64,000 nt of DNA from Liolophura sinensis (taxonomy: Eukaryota > Mollusca > Polyplacophora > Chitonida > Chitonidae), in the NCBI RefSeq assembly GCF_032854445.1, contig NC_088300.1, forward strand, positions 66,934,984-66,998,983, read 5' to 3'. The notes below the pieces were generated by a model. It did not search any database. It saw only the letters and a list, made by a program, of their open reading frames with translations, and was not told the origin of the DNA. Of the stretch, positions 46,936 to 59,210 are shown one piece after another; the first letter of the stretch is position 1, and every line of letters starts with the position of its first letter. The position numbers were made by a program, and so were the translations under genes.

Positions 46936-47193
46936 TTGAGGAATATTGAAATTACAAATGAAGAAGGTTGTCCACAACGTAAGTACCCTTCCCAGAGGAT
47001 CGAACGAGAATCCGAGGGAAGACTTTACCCAGAGGATTATGACAGGATAAAATATCGAACCGAGAGATTCCAAAAAGACTCGGGGAAATGTCTGGGACTG
47101 AGTGTTTCGAGGGTGCTCAATGTGCCAACCGACCTTGAGACGCCTGTATGTGGTGTTCACGGCGGGCGCCAATATGGTTTTTGGATCATGTAG
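46936..47193 (+). CDS. Short reading frame related to 56012-56431
   Basis: An 85-codon frame. Its centre (CPQRK, then EGRLYPEDYDRIKYRT, then FQKDSGKCLGL, then PTDLET) matches the frame at 56012-56431 (CPQRK, EGKVYPADYERAKYRT, FQEDSEKRLGL, PTDFET). The match continues over about 60 codons with mostly conservative changes (D/E, K/R, I/V) and one 9-base in-frame gap. That pattern suggests coding constraint. No family was recognised. It may be one exon: CAAC|GTAAGT near the start of the shared part would be a donor. Both lie at the right end of large unit copies. Confidence 0.3.
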   Translation: MRNIEITNEEGCPQRKYPSQRIERESEGRLYPEDYDRIKYRTERFQKDSGKCLGLSVSRVLNVPTDLETPVCGVHGGRQYGFWIM

Positions 47194-48654
47194 AGTGACC
47201 AAATGGCGGCTGAGAAATTATTTCAATCTATAGGAGGCGTGCTCAGGGTAAACCACCGATTCAAGTAACTGACAAGCTTTTCCACGTGTGACATAAGGAC
47301 ATGCAGTTCATACTGATGGACGGCAGGAAGCTTCGTGGTGTACTTATTGTCACCGAGGTTCCTAAAAACAGGGTAGGGAAATGGACAAACATCTTGTGGA
47401 CAGCAGTTTTGGAGTTTTCGCTTTGTGCCAAAAGACGACACCAGAGACACGTTTGTGATGGAGTAAGATAGCGAATAAAAACATGATTACGTGACACAGT
47501 AGGGTGTTGGCGTTCATATATAGCCTTATGTATGTCACTGCCGAAGTTAATCATTTATTCAATTGGAAGACATTTAGTTTGATATGTGGAAGAAACCGGA
47601 GTGCATAGACTGCACTACTTTCGGCAGTTAAACTGACGATCTTTCGAACATGTGATGCGCAGAATTTTACCCGAAGAATGAGGTCAGTTATGCTGTGTGA
47701 AGGTCCCGATATGTGCACGGCATGCGACTCAATAAAAGTGAGTGTTTTACAAATACAGGGGTTGGTCGGTTTCAAGACTAACGGTTAGTCAAATATTAAT
47801 CATTTTAGGCACATGGGGACGAATGCTGGTAGCATTTGTCGATTAATACGGGCAACAAACCATTTACAAGCTGTCAAGTGTTCTAGTAAACACGTGTTTT
47901 CCAAATGGCGAGTAAACGCCTGTCTCACACAAAACTGGTGAATTTTTACCTACAAGGCCTCAGATATGCGTAGATGGCAAATCAAGACATAATTAACTAT
48001 ATTTAATTATTTGATTGCTTTCTGACGCCGTTCTCAAGAATCTTAATTAGCTATACCAAACACGTGATTAATTAAGTACTCAGTTTCAGTGAAATTCCAG
48101 TCTTGATGAATTTGTATGATTCTTTACGGCTGGTACGCGAATGTCTGTTTTATAAGAGAAGCCATTGACACAGTTATTTTACCGGCGTTACTGAAACGTA
48201 GATACCGAAACTAGTTTTAATTTCAGTGTAGAAAGTACCACTGACTACACAGTCAATGAATTCCCGCAACTAGTCACTGAATGTGGAATTCAAACAACGA
48301 AAAAGACATGAAGAATGACAGCCGGTGACAAGTGGGTTACTCGTCACGGCCATTCCGTTGGTAATGTGTCTATTAGAGCCGCGCGATGTAATCGTGGACT
48401 TTAAACCGAACTTTCAGGCTAATTACTACGATAATACACGTTCTAATTAAAACAAATCTGTTTTCCATCCTTGAGTAACTCAGTGCTGAAGGATGTTACA
48501 GCTATGAGATTCAGTGATTTCTTTTTGCGCCAGAGATTGTGGGATCGGATACGTTAATTATACATGTAGTTTACCATATTGTTGTAATCAATAAACATAC
48601 GAAGTGAAAATTGCACTTAACTGTATTAAATGTATTAACCTCTATGGGCTAAAG

Positions 48655-48810
48655 TTTATTTATTTGTTTATTGTAATTCATTGGTGTTTTTCGACGTAGT
48701 CAAGAATAGTTTACGTGTGCGACGGCGGCCAGCATCATGATGGGAGGAAACCCGACAGAGCCCGGGGAAAACACCACGACCATCCGCAGGACAATGCCAG
48801 ACCTGAATAA
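48655..48810 (-). repeat. SINE family A, partial copy
   Basis: 'gtaattcattggtgttttt', 'gcgacggcggccagcatcat', 'gagcccggggaaaacaccac', ending near 'acaatgccagacct'. Confidence 0.75.
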
Positions 48811-49484
48811 AATGTATTAAGGTTCGCTAAAAAGGTCACTATTAAGCTTTTCCTTAAAGCCTGTGTCTGAATGAAAACAGGTATAACTCACCATCGTTTT
48901 GGATTTTTTTGACTGCTAACATATGTATTTAAAACAAAGGGAATTCTAATTCGTGATCGAAATTGTAACAAACTTTTTTTTACTGAGGTTTAACTCATAC
49001 TTAGGATTCATAATACATATCATATGGCCACAGACACAATCCAAATCTCAAAGCACATTTCCATTTATCGATTGCACAGTTCATTGTACAACTCCGTGTT
49101 TCTCGACATACCCAGCTGGGTCTCTTGAAAGAGCTGGCAAGAATGTGACTTTTTACAACCACAAAGCGTATAATTGGCCTCCCAGAGGACGACTTTGAGG
49201 GATTATTAATTCCTGCAAACACAGACCCGTGGACTTAATTATGGAATGTGATGGTCTTCTCCTTACATGATTCTGGGAGAAACTATAACTGTCACGTGAC
49301 ATAATGTGTAATTCATGAATATCCTTCATAAATGTTAGTCGTAGCACAACTATTTTTATAACATGAGTAGATTTCCATGGGATAATTGATCACATCAATA
49401 TTGCTCATGTAAAACACAACTGATTCATATCTCAAACAGTTTAACACTTTAATTTCAAGCACACATTACCAGCAGTACAGTACA

Positions 49485-49585
49485 GCCCGATTTCCTCCCA
49501 CCATAATGCTGGGGGTAGTCATTTAAGTGAAATATTCTTGTATACGGCGTAAAACACCAATCAAATAAATGAATGAATATTTAAG
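49485..49585 (+). repeat. SINE family A, 3' end only
   Basis: 'tttcctcccaccataatgct', 'aagtgaaatattcttgtata', 'taaaacaccaatcaaataaa'. Confidence 0.75.
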
Positions 49586-49810
49586 ACATATTCCTGTGAA
49601 TAGGTCTTCCATATTTGTTTATTTGATTTTCCTAGATCTAATGGAAATGTATTTCAAAATTGTCATTTTCTATAAACTTTACCAAACATTTCTTGCTTCT
49701 TCTTTAAATTTTTATTCACATTAATAGTTTGAACTGTTCGTTTTTATGTGCTTACTTACAAAACTTCAGTTTAGTGCAGCACCGTGGTCATGGCCAGGTT
49801 ATTTCACATT

Positions 49811-52160
49811 GGCTTTGTCCCAAAAGACGGCGTCTCGAAAATACCAACCTAAAAAGTATATTTTTAACATGAAAACTACGGCCTTAAGCATTTTAATGAA
49901 GCTAGGAAGTTTTGTGAATCCGGGCCCAGATGGTTTTTGTACACTTTGGATTAGCTATCTGTAAAGGAACATATTAATCCTATGAGTTACGGAGTACGTC
50001 AATGTATTCTCTTCGGATAGAGGAACGTTTAGGCACTAAAGTAGTTCGAGTCCAAATTGTGTGGTGTATTATGCATTCCTGTTTTTGGGATATCCAAATT
50101 ATTTAAAAAGCACCCGTGTATTACATGAGGACAATACTTAACAGTGGTCAGTCCAGCTTGGGCTCGGGTGGCCATTACTCGCCTATTTGACCCATATATA
50201 CAGTAGCAATCAAAAATTAAGAAGATGCGGTAAAACTGCTACGGGGTTTCCCTGGGCACCCCTGTTCTTTCGACCAATGGCCATCAACTCAGGCCAGTTG
50301 GATGTCCTGTAGTATAAAGGATCCTTGTCAGACTCGTTCGTTACGGTGGGACTTGTTAGTCGCTTAGATAACAGATAAGGAGCGTCTCACCATAAAGTGT
50401 GACCTTCACCACACAACGGACAAGACATCCAAGGAACGATCCCGCTAACATGACCCTTGTAGGGATATCCTATAGAAATGGAAATCGAGTCACTTAATCA
50501 ATCACTTTGTGTTAGCCAAGTAGACGTTTCTCGGCAGATCGGAACACCGGAAACACGGTAGTCTGGCTCGAAGGTTAACTGTTTCCCCGGTAAGATTTCG
50601 TCTGTATCGTACCAGATATACTAACTCTGTGCATACCGCGTTCAAATTAAGGTTTCACAGGCTTTAATTGATTGAATAAATACGTGAATGTTCTGAGCAT
50701 ACATAATAAACAGGTGTTGGCCGATTTCGAGACGAAATAACGGGTAATCACAAATGCTGATATACGAGCAATGAAAACATTCATCTGCAAACTTCTATTA
50801 AACAGGTCTACCCTAGAAGACGAGAAAAAAAATACATAAAAAATAAAAACTTGTGCTTGTACAACAATTACGACAACATAGGACATACAGGCCTTCATCA
50901 GCTCTGCAGACAATCAAGAGATAATTATATATAGTTATATATAAAAATGTTTTATTAAAATCTCGATTTCATTTAAGCCATAATCTCTTTGAAACTTATG
51001 TATCTGTATGTAGCTATTGTAGGAGAATCCATCGGCACGGCTCTGTTACTGGTGTTGATATACCGCAGATACTGAAGCCAATTTTGGTTTGCCGATAGGA
51101 AATACCATTGACTATATAGTCAATACACTCCCGCAACTGGTCATTTAACACGCAATCCGAACAAAGAATGAGACAGGAAGAATGACAGGCCGAGACCATT
51201 GGGTGATTCGTCACGGCCATTCAGCCAGTAATTGTATATACAGTGTAGTATTAGAGCGGCCTGATGTGGCCTGTAGCCAGGAAACACCCCAACGTCATTA
51301 AACACTATGTTGGAGTTACTAGACACGACTAAACATTTATCTCAAGGTATACGAAATCTTTGTTATGAAAACCTTGAGTAACTCAGTGTTGAAGGGTGTT
51401 GCAATGTGGGATTAAGCAGTCTGTTGTGCCAGATTGTGAAATGTTATAGTCCTACCACAGTAATACGCTCATATAAATATGTAGGTGCCCATGGTATAAA
51501 CGAAGAAACGAAAATTGTATTGGTGATCTAAAGATGTATAGATTATGACTAAAATGAATTATGCTGGACTAATTTGTGTAAAGGTAGGCTAAAATGTGAT
51601 TATCTATATCACTAATGATTAGACAATGAAAAAGTGTGTGCGAATGAAAATAAAATAGAAATATTCAACCACCTTGAATTTTTTTTACAACTGCTTGTAC
51701 TTTTACAACGAACGCATTATTCACTCGGCCACATTATGGTTACCAAATTTGCATCTGATGTTTCAAGTTTCACCCAGGGCTCCTTACATATTGATGACTA
51801 TATAGATACAATCGCCGACATGTTTCCATTTTATCAATCGCGTATAGTTCATTGTACAACCCTCTGTTTTTGGCTGTTACCACTTGGGTCTTCTAAAAAA
51901 GCTAGCAAGGATGTGACGTTATACAACCCCCAAAAAACATATCCCCCTGATGTGTGTATAAACTTGTATCTTTTTATTTCTAGATCTTTCTAGATTGAAA
52001 TGTATCAAAAAATTTTTCATTTCCTATAGATATTCTACCATTTTATCATTAATTTTATTTGCATTAATAATTTTAACTCCATAATCGTTTATTTGCTTAT
52101 GTACAAATCTCAGTTTATTGTAACATCCATGGTCAGGTTATTTCAATATTCACTGTGCCC
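49811..52160 (+). repeat. Large tandem unit, copy 4
   Basis: Carries the CCAAT/TATA block (50274-50320), 'agggatatcctatagaaatg' (50460), 'ggttaactgtttccccgg' (50573), 'gaagaatgacaggccg' (51177), 'gagtaactcagtgttgaagg' (51373), the 'ttgtacaaccctctgttt' block (51853) and the 'tatgtacaaatctcag' end (52098). Confidence 0.7.
50274..50360 (+). promoter_or_regulatory. CCAAT/TATA promoter-like block, unit copy 4
   Basis: CCAAT at 50274-50278 and TATAAAGG at 50313-50320, with 39-base spacing as in copy 2. It is followed by TCAGACTCGTTCG and 'gggacttgttagtcgcttag', which also match copy 2. Confidence 0.4.
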
Positions 52161-54284
52161 CAGACGACACCAGATAGGCGTAAGTCGGAGAGCTGGAGGT
52201 CCAGGGTTCAAACCCGAGTCGGGTCACACCTCAGGCGCTGTAATTGACCGCAATCGTGGTACGTTTTGGTGTTAGTGCTCGTGCATCATGAGGTAATAAG
52301 TCCCGCAGGTGTCACTGACTCTAACTGTGATGCATGGTATCAAGTCGGCAATAGTACAGATGGAAATAATGTCCAAATCGACGTTGAATTGACCAACAAT
52401 CTAACCAATTGGCAGCTGCCAGGTATATGGATGAAGGTAAATTAGGAAAATTCGAAAGAAATCCATTTTCCAACATACCTGACAAACCTCCACACGAAAC
52501 ACCAATCTGGAGACTCAAACTGGATTAGACCTCGCAACTTCTTTGATCGCATGCTTGTGGATCGGATCGAGTGAGGCGTCGAACTTACCTAATGAATTAT
52601 CCGGGGCACTTCGTTTCAAGATTCCCGCTTAATAGGCCTTTCCAAGAGTAGAACTAGATTTTTTGTTATCTTGACAGTGGACCATGTCACATAAATGATT
52701 GCACATTATGGGAATAATGTTGTTTTTGAGGTTAAATTTCGACATTTTTTCAACCGATGTTTGCGGTTGCTCAGAAACAATGAATCAATCACAAGCCAAT
52801 CCGAAAAGTAAATTTTTAACATGCTTACATTGAACAATTGTGCATGCAATACGGCAATCCGTTATTTACAATCAAGAATCAGGATATAGGGATGTTCTAT
52901 ATACAAACAAACTACGTAGTACTCATGAGAACAGTGGTCAATCCAGCTTGGGTCCCGGTGGCCATTACTCGTCTATTCGACGCATACAATAAAAACAGTA
53001 GCAATCAAGAGTTAAGAAGATACGGTAAAACTGCCACGGGTTTTCCCCGAACGCTGCTGCTCTTTCGACAAATGACCATAAGGATATCCTATAGAAACGG
53101 AAATCGAGTGACTTAATCAGTCACTTTGTGTAAGTCAAGTAGACGTTTCTTGGCAGATCGGAACATCTGGTTCGCAGGTTAACTGCTTTCCCGGAAAGAT
53201 TTCATCTGGATCGTACCAGGTATACTAAGTCTTTGCATGACTTACTCAGATTAAGGTTTCACGGTCGTTGATGGGTTGAATATATGCGTGAATATTCTGC
53301 GCATGTGTTGGCCGATTTCAAGGCGAAATAACGGGTTATCACAAATGCTGATATACGAGCAATGAAAACATTCCTTTACAAACTTCCATTAATCAGATCT
53401 TCTCCAGAAGACAAGAAAGAAAAAGTAAAAACTTGTGCTTTGTACAGCAATTACGACAACATATGCCCTTCATCAATTGTGCAAATGATCAAGGGATATC
53501 ACACCCATTTATATACATAGCTATACATAAGAATATTTCATTAAAATCTCGATTTCATTGAAGCCATAATCTCGTTGAAAGTCCTGTATCTGTTTAAAGC
53601 TATTGTAGGAGAATCCACCGGGACGACTCCATCGCTGGTGTTACGACACCGCAGCCAATTTCGGTTTGTCATTGACTATATAGTCAATAAATTCCCAACT
53701 AGTCATTTGATGTGGAATGGGAACAATGAAAGAGACATGATGAATGACAGCCGGTGACCATTGGGTGATTCGTCAAGGCCATTCAGGCCGTAACTGTGAG
53801 TAGTGCGTGGTAGTGGAGAGGCTGACGTAGCAAGTAGTCTGGGTATACGCCAACATCATTAAACACTATGTTGACTTTACTGGACACGACCAAAGATTTA
53901 TCTCAAGCTACATGAAATCTTTATTGTGAAACCTTGAAGAGTGTTACAATATGAGATTTAGCAGTCTATGTTGTACCAGATTGTGAAGTGCTATAGTTCT
54001 ACCACAGCAGTATGGCACTACAAACACGTATAGGTTTCAAACTGTATTGAGATCATCTAAAAATGTACAAATTTAGACTAAACCGATTAAGCGGGACTAA
54101 AACTGTGCAAAGCTAGACTATGATGTCATTAGCTATATAACTAATAAGTAGACGAATAAAACGTTTGACTGATATATGGATATATTCAACCGCCTTTATT
54201 TATTAAAACTGTTTGTAGTTTTTCACCGAACGAAGTTTCAATCCACCCTAACGTGATTACCAAATTTGCATTTGATGTTTTAAG

Positions 54285-54505
54285 TAATGGCCCAGGAATC
54301 TCTGACCAATGCGAGTTCAAGTCCAGCTCATGCTGGCTTCCTCTCCTTCCATACGCAGGAAGGTCTGACAGCAACCTGCGGATGGTCTTGGGTTTCCCCT
54401 GGGCCCTGCCCGGTTTCCACCCACCATAATGCTGAACGCCGTCGTATAAGTGAAATATTCTTGAGTACGGCGTAAAACACCAATCAAATAAATAAATAAA
54501 TAACT
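54285..54505 (+). repeat. SINE family A copy
   Basis: 'aatggcccaggaatctctga', 'gcgagttcaagtccagctca', 'cctgcggatggtcttgggtt', 'gtacggcgtaaaacaccaat' and the (AAAT)n tail; the first part of the head is lost. Confidence 0.85.
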
Positions 54506-56011
54506 ATATAGATACAATCGCCAACATATTTCAATTTCATCAATCGCATGTAGGTCATTAAACAACTCTCTGTTTTTGGATACATCCACGTTGGTCTCCT
54601 AAAAGAGCTGTCAATATATTTTATAACCACAAAATGCGTAAATTGGTCTCCCAGAGGTCGACTTCAAGGGATGTTCACACAAACTTGTGAATTTTATTAT
54701 TGAATGTGATTGACCTCTCCTGTACGCACGATCTGACCAAAAGTCCCATAATGTGTAGTTCATGAATACATTTCATAAATGTCAATCGTGGCATAACTGT
54801 TTTTATAACATACAACCCAATGGGATAAATAATGCCTTGCAGTGTTACAGATTGTTTGGACAAAAACGGCCATAATGTTATCAAAATTGGGCGCATGGGT
54901 CCGAAACTCGGACAATCTGTAACTTGCTAAGGTAAAGGCGTTTTCCAAGTTCCAGTTCAGTACTATGATCCGTTTTGAAAAAAAGCTGGAAAACTGTGAT
55001 GAGAATTGTTCATTTTGGTCATAGGTGTACGAACTTGATCTATAACTTGTGATGGTTAAGCCATGTACCGTACAAACTTTCACTTCTGTATGATGAACCG
55101 TTTAAAAAAATGCAAAGCATCTCTGACGGACTGACATATAATCTCCCGGGTCTTGGGACTGATAACTAAAGTGCAAAGCACTACAAATACACACAAATAC
55201 ATCAAGTCAATGCATTCAGAAAACCACAGGGAAAGTGAAATAAAATGAAATTATGCATGCAAAACTTCATCACGCAGTAATTTCCGTTCTCTGAGCATCT
55301 TGGAATGATTGAACATGGTTAAATAAACCTGTTTTTTTTTTTAATTCTAAAATATTTGAATTATTGTCAATGTGACTTATAAACCTGCCTTAGTTAAACA
55401 AAATCCGCAACATTTTAATAATGGCTTTCATTGCAACGCGTGTGGAAATAATTATTTCATTAAGAGTTACAATACAAGCTTATTGAAACAATTATTTCAA
55501 TAAGGGCAATTCATTTCATTAAGAGTTGCAACTGTCGCAACTGGCGTAAAACATCGAACAGTTCAATAACTTTCGTTGGTATAACACATTTCCATGCTTG
55601 AGACCTGTGTACAAACATCTCTCTTTTTCTCCTAAATGTTGATTTTTGCTACTTCAAAAACTTTCGAAAAACGACTTCATACTTCAGTGCCTGGAATATT
55701 AGAGTAAATATTATTCCGAGACTAAAGGGGAAATTGGTCTCAAATTCGTCACTTCCAAAATTTGATTAAGCTTTGCTTGTTTCCGGATTAATATTTCTTT
55801 GCGTTAATACTTCGAACGCTGTCGATCCTTTACATACTTACACGCGAAACCTTCCTTTATTTCATCATACATGGCCAGATCCAGTGTCCCAGTTCCATTT
55901 GTCTACATTATAATGTGTTTCACATAAAAGTGATGACGGCTGTGGATGGCTATATACACATTTACATGACAATCAGTCATTGCCAGGGACGACCTTTTCG
56001 GCACCGAGATA

Positions 56012-56431
56012 ATGGTCTTATTGAGGAATACTGAAGTGACAGGTGAAGGACACCTCAGCTGTCCACAACGAAAGAGCCGCACTGAGCGAGACCTCGAGGG
56101 GAAAGTTTACCCAGCGGATTATGAGAGAGCAAAATATCGAACCGGTGGATTCCAAGAAGATTCGGAGAAAAGGCTAGGGCTCCGGAGAAATGCACCAACT
56201 GACTTTGAGACATGCCGGTATGAGGAATTCACGGCTGAAGCCCTATATGACTCATGGATAACATGTACTTGTGATATGCTAACGAGGACGGTACAGTGCA
56301 CAATTTGCTTCAGTGTAGCGACAGTGCTCACGGAGATTTTATATTGGATAAACACCGTTATTGCATGGGCACCTGCAGGAACAATACAAGAGCAGGGAGT
56401 GCTCATGATCATAGACAATACTGCTGTTTAA
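56012..56431 (+). CDS. 139-codon reading frame related to 46936-47193
   Basis: The longer of the related pair. Residues 17-70 carry CPQRK, EGKVYPADYERAKYRT, FQEDSEKRLGL and NAPTDFET. After that the frame diverges, with a cysteine-containing stretch (WITCTCDMLTRTVQCTICF) and a hydrophobic segment (VATVLTEILYWINTVIAWA). Upstream non-coding sequence is also shared with 46800-46935 ('acatttacatgacaatcagt'). It shows no known family, and no splice partner was found. It could be a gene fragment carried by the duplicated unit. Confidence 0.3.
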   Translation: MVLLRNTEVTGEGHLSCPQRKSRTERDLEGKVYPADYERAKYRTGGFQEDSEKRLGLRRNAPTDFETCRYEEFTAEALYDSWITCTCDMLTRTVQCTICFSVATVLTEILYWINTVIAWAPAGTIQEQGVLMIIDNTAV

Positions 56432-56435
56432 TTGG

Positions 56436-57224
56436 CTTTTAACGACGCAGTTAAGAATGTTTTCAGTTTTACTCGTGGATGAGGTCGGAGAGCCCGAAGA
56501 GAACCTCCATTGAATGGCAAAAAACCAATGAACTGTTAAACATGTGACGCACTGATGTTTACGAGATTATGTATGCTATATTTGTGGATGACGAGTAATC
56601 TCCACTTAACATCACTTTAGCTATGGAGAACTTTTTAAGAGATGCAAGTTAAAGATTGATCCACGGGAAAAGACGACACCGGTATTTTAATTCAGAGTAT
56701 AGGCTTCTATTGGTTCTACACACAGAACACTGAATATATTGTTGGACGATATTTTGCATTTCTAACACTGGCCACAGTTTTACTGGAAACACATGGACAG
56801 ACACCGGAGGTGGCAACTTCATACACACATAAGTATTACATTCTTTCAAACTACAAAGCTGAACTTCTCTGAGTAGGCCAATAATATACTTGTAGTTCGA
56901 GGAATGTTAATATAACTATAAAGGAAATAATCCCTGCCTTTCGCTTTTCTTCAAAACCGTTCATCCGATCGTCTTCTCATTTGCCGGGTGTTCTGCCGAG
57001 GACTTAAGGCCGAGGACTACAGTGAACAGTATTCCGGAAATTGCGCATTGTGCATGCAAATTATAGGCAATTATGGCACCATAAACGGGCACTGAACTGG
57101 TTTGAATAATACTAGTCACGATTACTTAGCTTTGTTTTCAATGTTAAGTTTAGAAAGAGCTATTCGTCTAGTCTATAGCTATTAGGTGTTCCGCAGTTTG
57201 ATCTTTGAATTTATAAATGTCTCC
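56436..57224. other. Spacer with a family B fragment
   Basis: A family B-like body occurs at about 56430-56560 ('gaagagaacctccattgaat', 'gttaaacatgtgacgcactg'). No gene was recognised. Confidence 0.4.
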
Positions 57225-57435
57225 CAGGCAGCAGAATGACTTAGGAGCCTCTCACCAGTACGATCGTTGCGAGTTCAGGTCTCTCCGGTCGTACGCTGGA
57301 AGGCCTTCCAGCAATCTGCGGATGGTCGGGGGTTTCCCCCGTTCTTTGCTCGGTTTCCTCCCACAATAATGCTGACCGCCGTCATGGATCAATGTTCTGG
57401 AGTATCACGTAAAACACCAATCAAATAAATGAATT
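57225..57435 (+). repeat. SINE family A copy
   Basis: 'gcagaatgacttaggagcct', 'cgttgcgagttcaggtctct', 'ctgcggatggtcgggggttt', 'cgtaaaacaccaatcaaata'. Slightly diverged. Confidence 0.8.
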
Positions 57436-58694
57436 GAAATGTCGTGAAATAGAACGACTGTTTCATCTAATACCAGCAAATCAGTAGACGTTTAAGTTTT
57501 TTATGAGGCTGTATGTTTCTGGATCAGGAAAATAATGTTCTCTTCCATTAACGGCAAATGCATGGCACAACTCTACCTCGTGTGGAAATGAGAAGCATCA
57601 ATACTGAGCGCCAAAGATAAAGCCGCACAATCTACAGAAGATCATGTACATGAGAATTTGAGCTTCTCTTGATCTCTGTTACCAATCGCTGCTATGTATT
57701 AGCATTTCAGACGTTCTCAGACTGGTGCGTGATCTAATCACGGCCAGCTATGCCAGCCTAACCTCCATTAACACAGCCTTTACACATTGCCACCTCAGCC
57801 TAATACGTAACTTCGTCTGAGTCTGCGGTCAAAAAAAATATGGCACGAGCGTGGCATAAATAAATGTCATATCACGGTCTCCATGGCAATTCTATTTATT
57901 TTACCCTGGCATAGCCGTGGAGAAAAGGAAAAACTACGCTGACTCAGACATTGGAAATGAAAATCGGCATAACTCGATTATACTACATGCCGTTCCAAAT
58001 TCCGGTTTATAACAAATCATATTTTAAAGCTCCGCTGAGCATTACCACTGAAGGGAGAAACTTGACATGTAAAGGAGTCCGGTTGCTACATGAGGGATAG
58101 CTGTTAAAAGAAATCTAACTGTACAAGCGGCAGATTCACACACACACAAGGATTCTTTCAGGTGAAAAACACGACTTGGTGTAAATTTAAGTGATCTCTT
58201 TAGTGTTTTTGTTTGCTTGAATTAGCATTCATTGTATTTTACCACCCATCGAGAATTTGGAGTACTGAATAATTAAACATGACGAAACACGCGTGGATAT
58301 TTTCTGTTTTGCAGCTTACGTGAGACCAATCTATTCAGCTGTGATGTGTTTTTTGAAACTTTCTTGTTGTAATTTTTTTTACAAGAAAAGGAAACAATGA
58401 TTACAAATATACGGGTGTACAGAAACTTATTAATGCTTTGAATGAGGATCATGTTACAACCAATTAAGCCAAATGGCAAGCTATATAAACGTGATTATGG
58501 CTTCTGAAACATACTGCTTACAGCGCATCTTGACGTTCGTTTTATATCACTGACTCGACCAGCAAAATTTGTATAGAAATCTTGAACAATGCCAAGGACA
58601 CTGGGCCGGTCGGGTCAAGGTAATGAGGCAGGAAGTGGTGTCAGAAAGCAGAAACCTCTGTCTCAACGGTTGTCTCTGTTTATACTTGATATAG
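57436..58694. other. Spacer with no recognised feature
   Basis: Reading frames are all below 70 codons. No repeat, exon or RNA gene was identified. Confidence 0.4.
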
Positions 58695-59210
58695 ACATGC
58701 ATTCTCTTTATCTAAAGTAAGCCCAACATGATTCTAACGGACACCTGAAACACTTTTATTGACGAATGCTGATTGTGCGGGAGGGCATAAGTGATGAGGC
58801 TATAAGTCTAAACAAGCCCAAGGGTAAATCAAAAAGATTGGTCCAATACATTTAAAACAGGACACAGTCGACTTGTGATATCGTGCAGAACACTGACATC
58901 TGGGGAAATATTACTGGCAAAAAAGATTACATCAACATATTTTCTGTATACGACTCTTGAGTTCTCAAATTTGATGTCATACCCATGTCCCTACAGCGCA
59001 TGTGCCGCTCTCCACGCTAGCTTTACATCACCCCCACAACTAGGCAAGTTTGACTTTTGAGCCTGTATAATGCACGTAGGGCTTGTTTAGGCTTAACCTC
59101 ACTACTGGTGTCCTCGTGCGGAACTATTTAATCAGCATTTATCGGTAAAAAATGACTCAGGTGTTGGTTAGGATCATGTTGTGAATACTTCAGATAAAGA
59201 GAATGCATGT
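58695..59210. mobile_element. Inverted-repeat element, about 516 bp
   Basis: The left arm 58695-58819 starts 'acatgcattctctttatcta'. It is matched in reverse complement by the right arm 59079-59210, which ends 'agataaagagaatgcatgt'. Arms share several blocks ('caacatgattctaac', 'aatgctgatt', 'aaacaagccc') with about 75-80% identity by eye. The 260-bp loop has a 61-codon frame with no domain. A non-autonomous foldback or MITE-like element is the simplest reading; no target duplication could be fixed. Confidence 0.7.

Larger units (their letters stand above)
41162..47200 (+). repeat. Large tandem unit, copy 2 (longest)
   Basis: It begins with the same roughly 440-bp tRNA-like/family B block as copy 1 (41162-41610). 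Landmarks in order: 'ttgacaatgagccatttcac' (43076), 'cccagcttatgtaattcggg' (43715), CCAAT/TATA block (43964-44010), 'agggatatcctatagaaa' (44144), 'ggttaactgtttcccggcga' (44253), 'cacgaagaatgacagccg' (45609), the 'ttgtacaactctctgtt' block (46263), and the reading frame at 46936-47193. A family A copy is inserted at 42515. Confidence 0.75.
47800..49810 (+). repeat. Large tandem unit, copy 3 (deleted)
   Basis: Keeps 'agacatgaagaatgacagcc' (48304), 'gagtaactcagtgctgaagg' (48474), the 'ttgtacaactccgtgttt' block (49083) and the 'gtgcttacttacaaaact' end (49747). The 5' half with the promoter-like block is absent. Confidence 0.65.
52300..56435 (+). repeat. Large tandem unit, copy 5
   Basis: Landmarks: 'ataaatgattgcacattatg' (52692), 'aggatatcctatagaaacgg' (53081), 'ggttaactgctttcccgg' (53177), 'agacatgatgaatgacagcc' (53733), 'ccagattgtgaagtgctata' (53977), the 'aacaactctctgttttt' block (54562), and the reading frame at 56012. 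The promoter-like block is deleted: sequence jumps from 'gctctttcgacaaatgacca' straight to the 'ggatatcc' landmark. A family A SINE is inserted at 54285. Confidence 0.7.
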
